Below, piece by piece: positions 16,270 to 24,026 of a stretch of 47,023 nt of DNA. The stretch comes from Candidatus Nitrosotenuis sp. GTDB lineage: Archaea; Thermoproteota; Nitrososphaeria; Nitrososphaerales; Nitrosopumilaceae. Location of the stretch: assembly GCA_004322465.1 (NCBI GenBank), contig SCVO01000002.1:1-47023 (forward strand), read 5' to 3'. How positions within the stretch are numbered: position 1 is the stretch's first letter; each line of letters opens with the position of its first letter. The notes under the pieces were generated by a model. The model searched no databases, was not told the DNA's origin, and was given only the letters and a program-made list of their open reading frames with translations. The position numbers and the translations under genes are program-made.

Positions 16270-16931
16270 CAGTCATCCCTCAGGCTTTCAAGATTCTCGA
16301 CACTTAGGCTATCAAACGTGTAGTTGATTCTGGACATCAGAATTGCAGAAATTATTATTCCGACCAAAATGTCTACAAAGATTCCAATCTCAATAACAAG
16401 AGAAAGCCCATGCGTCAATGCGGTTGCAAATAGGAACAGGCCATTCTCAAGAATCAGCAGCCCCACGACCTGACTCAGCGCTTTCTTTCTCACCACCATT
16501 ACAAACAGCCCAATCAGAAACAAGGATACGGAAACCGGCAGAAACGTGCTCACGATGCTGTCGGTTTTAATTGAGATCTGCTGCGTCAGAAAATACGACA
16601 GTGCCACCAGCATTGCCGAGATCAGCACAGACGCGCGGATGCTAATGTATGGGCTTATCTCCGTTCTAACTTCCAGTGTAAGCTTGCCAGTGATTCGCAA
16701 GAGAATTTTCGGGATGATGATTGCCTTTATCAGCAAAGTCAGTCCGGCAGCGATATAGATTTCCCAGATTCCAGTAATTGACGCAATGAGCGCAGTGATT
16801 GCGGCAAGCACTATGGACTGATAGCGGTACGCGTTAAGCCAGTCCATGAATCCCCTTCTTGAGACTACTGCAAAGGTAGCTATGAGCAAAACCGCGGCGG
16901 AAATTTGAAGAACGTTGTTGTCTGCCATCAC
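16269..16931 (-). CDS. Membrane subunit, HyfE-like (NuoK-related)
   Basis: 220 residues with about seven hydrophobic segments and few charges until the C-terminal tail (NLESLRDD). The length and place in the operon, between the NuoH-like and HyfF-like genes, match HyfE, the subunit of hydrogenase-4-type and Ehr complexes that contains a NuoK-like part. The glutamates LILENGLFLF (about 159-168) and EIGIFVDIL are consistent with NuoK-type proton-path acids. The call rests partly on gene order. Confidence 0.82.
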   Translation of the reverse strand: MMADNNVLQISAAVLLIATFAVVSRRGFMDWLNAYRYQSIVLAAITALIASITGIWEIYIAAGLTLLIKAIIIPKILLRITGKLTLEVRTEISPYISIRASVLISAMLVALSYFLTQQISIKTDSIVSTFLPVSVSLFLIGLFVMVVRKKALSQVVGLLILENGLFLFATALTHGLSLVIEIGIFVDILVGIIISAILMSRINYTFDSLSVENLESLRDD

Positions 16932-16935
16932 ATCA

Positions 16936-17883
16936 TCACTTTAGATAAAAGAAAATCACTCCAATTATTGAGCTTGCAACTGCCATGGAAATCAGATCCG
17001 GTACACGGAACAGACGCCATTTTGCAACTTTAGTTTCAATGAACGCAATGAAGATAGAAAGAAACGCAGTCTTGGCAACAAAAAACATCAGCCCAATGCC
17101 TAGAATCGCAAATGATTCCGCGGTGGATATTCCAAACGGGACAAACAGGTTTACAAAGAGGCCAAACAGCACTATCTGTTTTATTGACTGCGACCATTCA
17201 ACGAGTGCCAGGCCTTTTCCAGAATACTCTAGGATGGTTGCCTCATGCATCATGGTTAGCTCAAGATGTGTTGCGGGGTTGTCAAACGGCAGTCGTCCAG
17301 TTTCGGCAAGGATTATGATGAAAAGCGAAATCGCCGCAAATATTATGCTCGGAGCAAGGACTGTCGAATGAGTGGCAGATTCAACCATTGTGGAAAGATT
17401 TGTCCCGCCCAAGGTCAGCGACAGCGCAAAAACGGTAATGAATAAAGCCGGTTCAATCAACGCAGACACCATCATCTCCCGGCTGCTACCCAATCCGCCA
17501 AAGGAGCTTGCAACGTCCAGTCCTGCCAAAAGTGTGAAAAACCTGCCCAATCCAAAAAGCCCTATGACAACCAATAGGTCTCCTGCAAGGCCAAACGGGG
17601 AATAGAAAATCATCACCGGGACAAAGCATGCGGCGGCAACAACTGACACAAAATTGATCCAGGGACTTGCTCTGAATATCCAGGAGCTGCTCTCGGAGAC
17701 CACTTCGTCTTTTTTCATCAGTTTTATCATGTCATAGTACGGTTGGAGTATGCTGCTTCCGATTCTTTTTTGCGTTCTTGCCTTGGTTTTTCTCATAATT
17801 CCCGTTAGAAGCGGAGCCAGAACAACTAGAACCAGAGTTTGAATGATTCCAATCGCAACTGAGATTAGGTCCAATGTCATCAC
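16936..17883 (-). CDS. Membrane subunit, HyfC/NuoH-like
   Basis: 315 residues, about eight hydrophobic helices. NuoH/HyfC signatures: QPYYDMIKLMKKDEV near 48-62 and the acidic block RLPFDNPATHLELTMMHEA (about 197-215), the loop that couples the redox arm to the membrane arm. The latter has the expected D-N-P-x-T-H-x-E-L-T form. The first codons overlap the stop of the HyfB-like gene by 4 nt. It would anchor the NuoB/D-like subunits to the membrane. Confidence 0.9.
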   Translation of the reverse strand: MMTLDLISVAIGIIQTLVLVVLAPLLTGIMRKTKARTQKRIGSSILQPYYDMIKLMKKDEVVSESSSWIFRASPWINFVSVVAAACFVPVMIFYSPFGLAGDLLVVIGLFGLGRFFTLLAGLDVASSFGGLGSSREMMVSALIEPALFITVFALSLTLGGTNLSTMVESATHSTVLAPSIIFAAISLFIIILAETGRLPFDNPATHLELTMMHEATILEYSGKGLALVEWSQSIKQIVLFGLFVNLFVPFGISTAESFAILGIGLMFFVAKTAFLSIFIAFIETKVAKWRLFRVPDLISMAVASSIIGVIFFYLK

Positions 17884-19901
17884 TGAAGCCTCACGTAAAT
17901 CAAAAGAACCACCAGGATCAGCATCACATATAGCACGTAGGCATTTACCTTGCCTGTCTGAACCAGGCGAATTTTGCCAAAAAATGCAATGCTTGCAGAT
18001 ATAATCGAACGGTATAATTTTTGCTCAAAGATGTCCTCTGTGGACTGGGTTAGGGCAACAGATCTTTTTTCATAGTTGGACGAACTATGCTCCAGTTCTT
18101 TTTGGATTTGCAGTGTAGGCCTGAAAAGAAACCGGAAAATAATTCTCAGCGGATAAGAAACGGATGACGCGGTGTACTGCATGCGCTCACTTAGACTTCC
18201 AAATCCGCAGTCCCACGTGCTGCTTGTAATTTTTTGTGTCTTGCCGCCTATTGCCCTGACAAATCCAAACGCTCCGACAGACACGCATCCAAGCAAAATC
18301 AGAACTGTTGGCATGGAAATGCTGGCATAGATTGGGTCGTGCGTGTCAGAGACCAGCGGTGCAAACGGATTTGCCTGCACACCTGAAAGACCAAAGGAGA
18401 TTGAAACAAGATTTATTCCAACAAATGGCATTATTCCAAGAATTATCGCAAGGGCGGCAACAATCGACTTTCCTGCCAGCATTGAACGCGGCACTTCACG
18501 TATGTGAGCGGCAAGTTCAGATCGTGGCTTTGAGAGAAACGAAATTCCAAAGAGCCTGACAAATGTTGCAACCGAAATTCCAATGGTCAGTGCAAAGGCA
18601 AGGCTAGCAATCGCAATCGATATCTGCAGTAAGGTGTCAGGTACCTGAGATGTCAGCAGAAAAGACTGCAATAGCATCCACTCGCTTACAAATCCATTAA
18701 ACGGCGGAAGCCCAGATATTGCCAGGCAGCCAATCAAAAACAACAGTGCAGTCCATGGCATTTTTTTGATGAGGCCCCCCAACTTTTCCATATCCTTGGT
18801 ATGGGTGGCAAACTGAACTGATCCGGCGCCCATGAAGAGAAGGCTCTTGAATATTGCGTGGTTTATCACGTGATACATTGTTGCCATCAGTGCAAATGCA
18901 GACAAGGCACGCAGATCATAGGATGCGAAAACTACGGTCAGGCCAAGCCCCATGAATATCAAGCCCACGTTCTCAATGCTGCTAAATGCCAAGCCTCGCT
19001 TGATATCCTTTTCAACAACTGCGTACAAGATTCCAAATACTGATGATACTGCCCCAAATGCAATCATCAGCAGTCCCCACCATGCGTTATCCGGACTTGA
19101 AATATTGTTAAAATCAAAAAGGAATCTCATCATCCCATAAATTGCAATCTTTAGCATTACTGCAGACATCAGCGCCGAAACATTGCTTGGGGCGGCAGGA
19201 TGTGCCTGTGGCAACCACGTATGAAAAGGCATCATGCCAGCCTTTGTGCCAAACCCAATCAGCGCAAATACAAAAATTGCGTCTTTGAAAATAGAGTTCG
19301 AACCAAGCTGACGAAATGAGTCGAACGAAAAGCTGCCAGTCTGTACGAATGATAAAAGAAACGCAGTGGCAATAAACGCAGTTCCAAAGTGCGTCATCAC
19401 AAGATAGTTTATCGCCGCTTTGCGGTTATTTTGTGATTCATGCTCATAAATCACCAAGAAAAATGAAGTCAGCGACATGAGTTCCCAGAAAATCAAAAAT
19501 GAAAAAACATTATTTGAAACTGTAACTAAAATCATCGACACGATGAAAAAATTAAATAAAAATCCAAAGGATGAAATTTTTCCATATTTCTTGGCATAGC
19601 CAATCGAGTATACCGAGACTGCAAGCGATATCACACCAATCAGAAAAATAAAAAATGCGCAAGTGTTGTCAACCAAAACATCGAATCCCACCAATGGAAA
19701 GATTTCTTTAAAAGAAAATCGAGTCGGACCGTCACTTAGGAATTGATTAGATGCAAAAGCGATTGCGCAAAGCGATGCGGCTGCAGAAAGCGAGAAAATC
19801 ACAAGGCTTGCGTGTTTCTTCCCGCCAAGTATCAGGCTAACAGCAGACCCTCCCAAAAAGAGGGTAATCGTCATTTGCAATAGTAACAAAGCATAGTTCA
19901 T
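17880..19901 (-). CDS. Proton-translocating membrane subunit, HyfB/NuoL-like; first gene of the Ehr-type operon
   Basis: 673 residues, about 16 hydrophobic segments. It carries the antiporter-family block GTKAGMMPFHTWLPQAHPAA (about 221-240), WELMSLTSFFLVIYEHE (about 135-151) and the KDIKRGLAFSSIENVG block. The long C-terminal part after about 480 includes a soluble loop (SSNYEKRSVALTQSTEDIF) and a final helix, as in HyfB. ATG 19901 starts the leftward operon. The 220-nt gap to the divergent winged-helix regulator holds the promoter, with GATTATAGC at 19918-19926 as a weak candidate element. Confidence 0.9.
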   Translation of the reverse strand: MNYALLLLQMTITLFLGGSAVSLILGGKKHASLVIFSLSAAASLCAIAFASNQFLSDGPTRFSFKEIFPLVGFDVLVDNTCAFFIFLIGVISLAVSVYSIGYAKKYGKISSFGFLFNFFIVSMILVTVSNNVFSFLIFWELMSLTSFFLVIYEHESQNNRKAAINYLVMTHFGTAFIATAFLLSFVQTGSFSFDSFRQLGSNSIFKDAIFVFALIGFGTKAGMMPFHTWLPQAHPAAPSNVSALMSAVMLKIAIYGMMRFLFDFNNISSPDNAWWGLLMIAFGAVSSVFGILYAVVEKDIKRGLAFSSIENVGLIFMGLGLTVVFASYDLRALSAFALMATMYHVINHAIFKSLLFMGAGSVQFATHTKDMEKLGGLIKKMPWTALLFLIGCLAISGLPPFNGFVSEWMLLQSFLLTSQVPDTLLQISIAIASLAFALTIGISVATFVRLFGISFLSKPRSELAAHIREVPRSMLAGKSIVAALAIILGIMPFVGINLVSISFGLSGVQANPFAPLVSDTHDPIYASISMPTVLILLGCVSVGAFGFVRAIGGKTQKITSSTWDCGFGSLSERMQYTASSVSYPLRIIFRFLFRPTLQIQKELEHSSSNYEKRSVALTQSTEDIFEQKLYRSIISASIAFFGKIRLVQTGKVNAYVLYVMLILVVLLIYVRLQ

Positions 19902-20041
19902 TTAACGTCACGAAAATGATTATAGCATCAAAATTGAAAACTTGTAAGCCATGTGGATCATATAGTAATATGAATTGGATTCGTCCGGGTTTTCATTCAC
20001 GTTTGGCGTCCTTTTCATGCGGAACTTAAACTATTCTAGTG

Positions 20042-20075
20042 AAATTCCGCAAATTCCTGTAATTCCAGAATTCTG
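20042..20075. promoter_or_regulatory. Operator-like AATTCC repeat upstream of winged-helix gene
   Basis: AATTCC recurs with a step of about 9 bp (20043-20048, 20052-20057, 20061-20066), followed by the perfect palindrome CAGAATTCTG at 20066-20075. It lies about 10 nt upstream of a TATA-like TTTATTAAATA (20086-20096). A similar block is at 20834-20851. Possibly an autoregulatory site. Confidence 0.4.
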
Positions 20076-20122
20076 AGAAATTAGGTTTATTAAATAACAC
20101 ACAATTACAGAAATTGCCAGAA

Positions 20123-20752
20123 ATGTTTCAAAACCAGAAATCAAAAAACATCAAAACGTACCTGACGCATTTTCCAATCAAATCATACCAAGAAGCAGAC
20201 ATTCTTTCAAAGGACATAACTTGGAAGATAATGGATTACATGCGACAAGCAGGAGCCAAGGGCATTACTGCGGAGGAGATAATCACAAAGGAGAGCCTCC
20301 CATCGAGCGTGGTTTATTCCGCATTAAAAGAATTGTACCGATTGAATTACATCTTTCTGTATCCGCGAGACAAAAAAAGCAAGGGTGAACGCAAAAAAAG
20401 ATACGTCTGTGAGAGAGGGACGTGGGGAAAATATGCCATTGATGAAGAATTTGATGCGGCCCTAAAGGTCGAGGGCTTGCTTGAAGGCATCACAGAAGAT
20501 CTGCGCATGCCAATCATGAAGACGTTCAAGTCTGTTTTTGATGAGTTTAGCAGCAAGAGGGGCCTGCAAAAATTTTTGCCCACAAAAAATACAAACATTT
20601 GCCCCCATTGCCAACGAAGCCATGAAGCAATGGAGTTCTTTTACGCAATACTGCTAAGAACTATTGATCTTATGATAACAGAGTCAGACGAGTTTTCAAA
20701 GTTCCTAAAAGAAAGAGGCTATGCGTCTGACGAGACAACACTAGCAAAATAA
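20123..20752 (+). CDS. Winged-helix DNA-binding protein with CxxC-H zinc-type motif
   Basis: About 209 residues from ATG 20123 (an in-frame TTG lies at 20114). Residues about 20-95 form a winged helix: SKDITWKIMDYMRQ, recognition segment SLPSSVVYSALKELYRLNYI, and a basic wing KKSKGERKKRYVC. The C-terminal half is helical and contains CPHCQRSHEAMEFF, a short C-x2-C-x3-H type motif. It is probably a transcription regulator, but the family name is not certain. It is divergent from the Ehr-type operon and near two AATTC-type palindromes, so control of either neighbour is plausible. Confidence 0.75.
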   Translation: MFQNQKSKNIKTYLTHFPIKSYQEADILSKDITWKIMDYMRQAGAKGITAEEIITKESLPSSVVYSALKELYRLNYIFLYPRDKKSKGERKKRYVCERGTWGKYAIDEEFDAALKVEGLLEGITEDLRMPIMKTFKSVFDEFSSKRGLQKFLPTKNTNICPHCQRSHEAMEFFYAILLRTIDLMITESDEFSKFLKERGYASDETTLAK

Positions 20753-20773
20753 ACGATCGAGTGCAATCATCTT

Positions 20774-20791
20774 ATCAAACACGCGTTTGAT
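20774..20791. other. Hairpin after winged-helix gene
   Basis: ATCAAAC-ACGC-GTTTGAT, a 7-bp stem with a 4-nt loop 22 nt after the regulator stop. There is no T-run after it, so it is either a dimeric protein site or an RNA 3' structure. Confidence 0.35.
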
Positions 20792-20833
20792 CACATCGAA
20801 TCCGTACGGTGTGAGATTTGCTTCTTAATTTTT

Positions 20834-20851
20834 TGTAATTCTTGGAATTCC
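20834..20851. promoter_or_regulatory. Second AATTC-type operator-like site
   Basis: TGTAATTCTTGGAATTCC, ending in the palindrome GGAATTCC, located about 20 nt upstream of the TATA-like TTTATTAT (20871-20878) of the small zinc-finger gene. It resembles the site before the winged-helix gene (TGTAATTCCAGAATTC). Confidence 0.4.
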
Positions 20852-20899
20852 AGAAAACATGCAGATCATGTTTATTATGTTACAATCAACGGTGAGACC

Positions 20900-21022
20900 A
20901 TGAACGCAAAGTCATGGAAATGTCCTAGATGCAACCTAGTTTTTAATGACGAAGCCATTGCAAATCTTCACGTGAGGCTCACAAAACATCCCCTAAAAAA
21001 GACAGAGTTCACAGTCAGTTAA
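20900..21022 (+). CDS. 40-residue C2H2 zinc-finger micro-protein
   Basis: Translated directly: starts MNAKSWKCPRCNLVF and ends EFTVS. The cysteines C8-x2-C11 and histidines H24-x5-H30 make a complete C2H2-type zinc finger, with F15 and L23 as the usual hydrophobic core. A TATA-like box TTTATTAT is centred about 25 nt before ATG 20900, which fits a leaderless mRNA. Tiny single-finger proteins of this kind are common in Nitrososphaerota. DNA, RNA or protein binding cannot be told apart here. Confidence 0.75.
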   Translation: MNAKSWKCPRCNLVFNDEAIANLHVRLTKHPLKKTEFTVS

Positions 21023-21137
21023 ACTCTGACACCACAACATGACAAAAATCATGACCAACTTAGGCACGAATTATGAGGGTATGAAGTTAAAGACCCTAGA
21101 CATTAAAAACACGCATCATCAATCGGACAAATCAAAC

Positions 21138-21146
21138 TAATTAAAC
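21138..21146 (+). promoter_or_regulatory. TATA-like box for the 50-residue zinc protein
   Basis: TAATTAAAC, centred 26 nt upstream of TTG 21168. Confidence 0.45.
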
Positions 21147-21167
21147 AGAAACAAGCAGGGATCACGA

Positions 21168-21320
21168 TTGAACGATTTTATCGCACAGTGCAGGGCATGT
21201 AAGACTAGAATTACAATTCCAGATCAAGGACCATGCACGGACTTGGAGTACATGCAATACATCAACGCATACAACAAACAATGCAAATGCGGCAAAAACG
21301 ACTGGGAGCTTTTGTCCTAG
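21168..21320 (+). CDS. 50-residue zinc-ribbon-like micro-protein
   Basis: Translated directly from TTG 21168: starts MNDFIAQCRACKTRITIP and ends NDWELLS. Cysteines C8-x2-C11 and a distal C39-x-C41 (KQCKCGKND) could bind one zinc ion; C23 is a further cysteine. No ATG start exists, but the TATA-like box at 21138-21146 is exactly placed for leaderless initiation at this TTG, and a clean cysteine pattern makes a chance frame unlikely. Function unknown. Confidence 0.65.
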   Translation: MNDFIAQCRACKTRITIPDQGPCTDLEYMQYINAYNKQCKCGKNDWELLS

Positions 21321-21376
21321 ACGAATCACGGGCCTATTTTTAAGAGCAATGGATTGTAAAACGCTAATTTCCGCCA

Positions 21377-21396
21377 TGGCGAGAGTGATCTCGCCA
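21377..21396. other. Strong hairpin in the gap before the SDR gene
   Basis: TGGCGAGA-GTGA-TCTCGCCA, a perfect 8-bp stem with a 4-nt loop. A TATA-like TATTTTTAAG (21335-21344) lies about 27 nt before position 21366, so a short transcript starting just before the hairpin is possible. The 21321-21566 gap has no convincing gene otherwise. Confidence 0.4.
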
Positions 21397-21537
21397 CATG
21401 CGGTCAGCCAATTCTATGATATCATCCGTTAGAAACACTAGCAAAAAAAGATTGAGTTTACTTCAAAACCGCCAGAACGTGATAGGTTTGGGAAGGGATG
21501 CAGTCAAGGTCAAGTTTTGCAGACGGGATTGATCCAA

Positions 21538-21545
21538 ATAAATAT
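21538..21545 (+). promoter_or_regulatory. TATA-like box for SDR/MCR-like gene
   Basis: ATAAATAT, centred about 25 nt before ATG 21567. It supports that start, although the frame is open back to ATG 21498. Confidence 0.45.
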
Positions 21546-21566
21546 TACAAAAAGGCTGGCAAATCC

Positions 21567-23345
21567 ATGTTAAAGTTTCAAAATAAAGTTGTTCTAGTTA
21601 CCGGCAGTGGGACCGGAATAGGCCAGACGATCGCCAAGTTGTTTGCCGAAAACGGGGCAAGCATAATCATTCTGGGAAGGCGCAGGGAGCCACTCGAGGA
21701 TACAAAAAAAATACTTGACGAGATAATTGCCAGAGTAGGCAGCAATGCAAAGGTCTGGCTGTTTCCAGGAGTCGATGTGAGCGACGAGGCGGGCGTTTCA
21801 CAGATGTACGAAGACTTGAAAAAGGTAAACGCTACTGTCGATATCGTAATAAACAATGCGGGAGTCTCAGGCCCAGTCACCTGTTTTTCAAATGCGCCGC
21901 TAGAGGAATTCAAAAGTGCAGTCGCAATCCACCTGACAGGCACGTTCTGGACATCGTCTCAGGCACTCAAAGTAATGAAAGCCGGCGGAAAAATAATTAC
22001 AATTTCAACATTCTTCACCGAAGAAAGGCCGTTTGAACAAAGGCCTTACAGATTTCGCAGTCCATACACTGCGGCGCAGGGTGCAAAAAACAGACTTGCG
22101 GAGGCAATGTCGTGGGAGCTAACCGAAAAGGGAATAGTCTCAATTGCAACAAACCCAGGTCCAGTTCACTCTGATAGAATTTACAAGACGGTTTATCCAA
22201 AAGCGGCTGCCGAGTTCTTGAGAGTTAGCGGTTTTGAGGATCTCAGTCCATCTGAAGTTGATTTGGCAAACAAGGAGATTGTCGGACTGCTTGGAGAAAG
22301 CGAGCAGACAGTAAAGGACGGAATTAGAAAAGCAGCACAGGCAGTTGCAAAAATAAAAAATTCAGATGTTGAAAAAATTGCCCAGACACTTACAAAACAA
22401 TTAGCAAAGATTCAGGAAATTGCGGAAAAAGTGCAAAAGAACACATCGTTTATGATTGCAGACAGACAGTTCCTATCGCAGGGACAGGTAGCCCAGACAG
22501 TACTCACTTTGGCAGACGACGACATTTCGAAAACACTAAACGGCAAGGTGATCCCCGGTGACAGGGTATTCTATCCGGTAAAGCCGCACATTGCGTCAGA
22601 CGCGCCAATGGTTCATCAGCCAGACTTTGCGTCCCAGGTGTTTGTGTTCACCATAGATGCCACCGACAAGTCGGATGCAGACAGAGTTGTGTTTTTGGGC
22701 CAGCACGTGGAGAAAAACGGAGGCAAGGCAGTCTGCTTTATTTCAGAAAATACGCCAAAAGAATACCAAGAGCAGATCAGCTCAAAATTCCATTCTCATG
22801 TTGTGAATCTGAAAAAGCCTGAAGAAATGCAAAGATGGCTAAACGCTGCAAAAAACATGGGCAAAGTATCCACCATAATTCACATCACAGGCAAAGTTCC
22901 GCAAAATCTCAAGATAATGGAATCGTCCAGAAAGGAATGGGACGATTTGGTTGACAAGTTCATAAACACTCCGGCAACAGCGCTACAGGCTGCACTAGAG
23001 TTGTTTGTTCCAGGAGGAGGCAAAGACCCAAGATTATACAAGAATGGATCCGGAACCGCAGTGATAATAGGCCCCGACTTGCCAACTGGACCAAAGGTAT
23101 CAGGCGCAGACAGGGCAAGAGTAGAGGTGTTCCGAGGCGCCCTCAGACCGTTTACTACAACCATAAATCAAGAGTTTAGTGATGTGTTAAAATCAAAAAT
23201 CAGGTCATTTTTGATACTGCCTGGAAGCATAGACGGAAAAGAGTCAAGCAATGAGAAAATTGCGCAGGCGGTGAACTACTTTGTCACAGATTCGGCAAGG
23301 GGATCGTCCGAAGTAACATTCTGTGTCGATGAGACAAGGGAATAA
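21567..23345 (+). CDS. Two-domain SDR protein resembling half of Chloroflexus-type malonyl-CoA reductase
   Basis: About 592 residues from ATG 21567 (615 if ATG 21498 is used). The N-terminal SDR domain has T-G-S-G-T-G-I-G for NAD(P) binding, N-N-A-G, and ISTFF as the serine strand. The catalytic tyrosine is in SPYTAAQGAK, where Y-x3-K has become Y-x3-Q, so the usual lysine is missing. After a helical linker rich in K/A comes a second Rossmann-like domain without clear active-site residues. The order SDR - extension - degenerate SDR mirrors one half of bifunctional malonyl-CoA reductase. It overlaps by one base (TAATG) a hotdog-fold gene, so a CoA-thioester or hydroxyacid pathway is likely. 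Exact reaction unknown. Confidence 0.75.
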   Translation: MLKFQNKVVLVTGSGTGIGQTIAKLFAENGASIIILGRRREPLEDTKKILDEIIARVGSNAKVWLFPGVDVSDEAGVSQMYEDLKKVNATVDIVINNAGVSGPVTCFSNAPLEEFKSAVAIHLTGTFWTSSQALKVMKAGGKIITISTFFTEERPFEQRPYRFRSPYTAAQGAKNRLAEAMSWELTEKGIVSIATNPGPVHSDRIYKTVYPKAAAEFLRVSGFEDLSPSEVDLANKEIVGLLGESEQTVKDGIRKAAQAVAKIKNSDVEKIAQTLTKQLAKIQEIAEKVQKNTSFMIADRQFLSQGQVAQTVLTLADDDISKTLNGKVIPGDRVFYPVKPHIASDAPMVHQPDFASQVFVFTIDATDKSDADRVVFLGQHVEKNGGKAVCFISENTPKEYQEQISSKFHSHVVNLKKPEEMQRWLNAAKNMGKVSTIIHITGKVPQNLKIMESSRKEWDDLVDKFINTPATALQAALELFVPGGGKDPRLYKNGSGTAVIIGPDLPTGPKVSGADRARVEVFRGALRPFTTTINQEFSDVLKSKIRSFLILPGSIDGKESSNEKIAQAVNYFVTDSARGSSEVTFCVDETRE

Positions 23346-23791
23346 TGAAGAAGTTTACCGACCTAAAGGTAGGGGAGGAATTCTTTTCCACGTGTACGTT
23401 TTCAAAAAAAGAGCTAGAGGGGTATCTTGCATTTTCAAGAATCAAAAACACAATTTTTGACGATGATGAGTACAGTACCATTGTGTCAGGTCGTGCAATC
23501 ATTGCAAGAATGGAGGGCGAGTTTACCAGACTGAGCCAAATTTATGGTAACATGATACTGCTGTACGGAATGGACGGAGATGCGAGCTGGGAAAACAGAA
23601 ACACCAGATTTCTCAAGCCCTTGCACGTAGACGAAATCCTAAAAATAAAATTCACTATTTCAGACAAGAAAGACACAGATGGAGATTTCGGCATGATTGC
23701 GATTGATTTTGAGGGAAAGAAGGAAAATGGCGAACTTGTCGTAGTATCAAAGAAAAATCTTTACAGAATTAAAAAAGAGCCTCCGAAATAA
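23345..23791 (+). CDS. MaoC-like hotdog-fold protein
   Basis: 148 residues beginning MKKFTDLKVGEEF, the usual MaoC/hotdog opening (strand-L-x-V-G-D/E). The next part contains FSRIKNTIFDDDEY where dehydratases carry the active D and H. I see the aspartates but not the classic H in the expected DxxxxH, so activity is uncertain. The later RNTRFLKPLHVDEILKIKF block is typical hotdog. Translationally coupled to the SDR protein, it could act on the same hydroxyacyl-CoA or hold the complex together. Confidence 0.75.
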   Translation: MKKFTDLKVGEEFFSTCTFSKKELEGYLAFSRIKNTIFDDDEYSTIVSGRAIIARMEGEFTRLSQIYGNMILLYGMDGDASWENRNTRFLKPLHVDEILKIKFTISDKKDTDGDFGMIAIDFEGKKENGELVVVSKKNLYRIKKEPPK

Positions 23792-23826
23792 AACCCCCCA
23801 CGCACAATGATGCGAGATTATGAGAA

Positions 23827-23979
23827 CTATTCAGGAGTAGATACGGTCTCTAGTTTTCCGTCCTTGATTCGGATTTGCAGATACCGATTATCCTGAAATA
23901 CAAGCGTTATTCCCCCGTCCTTATCTGGGTCTTGCACTGAAACTAGCTCTTGCATTCGGATTCCATCAAATTTTACCAT
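23827..23979 (-). CDS. Small conserved-type protein, 50 aa
   Basis: Translated on the reverse strand from ATG 23979: MVKFDGIRMQELVSVQDP, then DKDGGITLVFQDNRYLQIRI and a KDGKLETVS end. This is a small all-beta pattern. The frame also opens at ATG 24000 (57 residues), but the A/T-rich TATA-like run on the minus strand (24003-24013) is only 8 nt from that ATG and about 29 nt from 23979. No family is recognised. Confidence 0.6.
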   Translation of the reverse strand: MVKFDGIRMQELVSVQDPDKDGGITLVFQDNRYLQIRIKDGKLETVSTPE

Positions 23980-24026
23980 GTGTGGTGTTAATACGACCAT
24001 GTTATATTTTTAATTGGTTTAGTCGA

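Noticed and set aside
20774-20791. Rho-independent-type terminator
   Set aside because: The hairpin is followed by CACATCG, not T-rich sequence; archaea rarely use such terminators. Kept only as an inverted repeat.
21040-21141. 33-codon ORF (MTKIMTNLGTNYEG...) between the two zinc micro-proteins
   Set aside because: No metal motif, no promoter at the right distance, and it ends inside the TATA region of the next gene.
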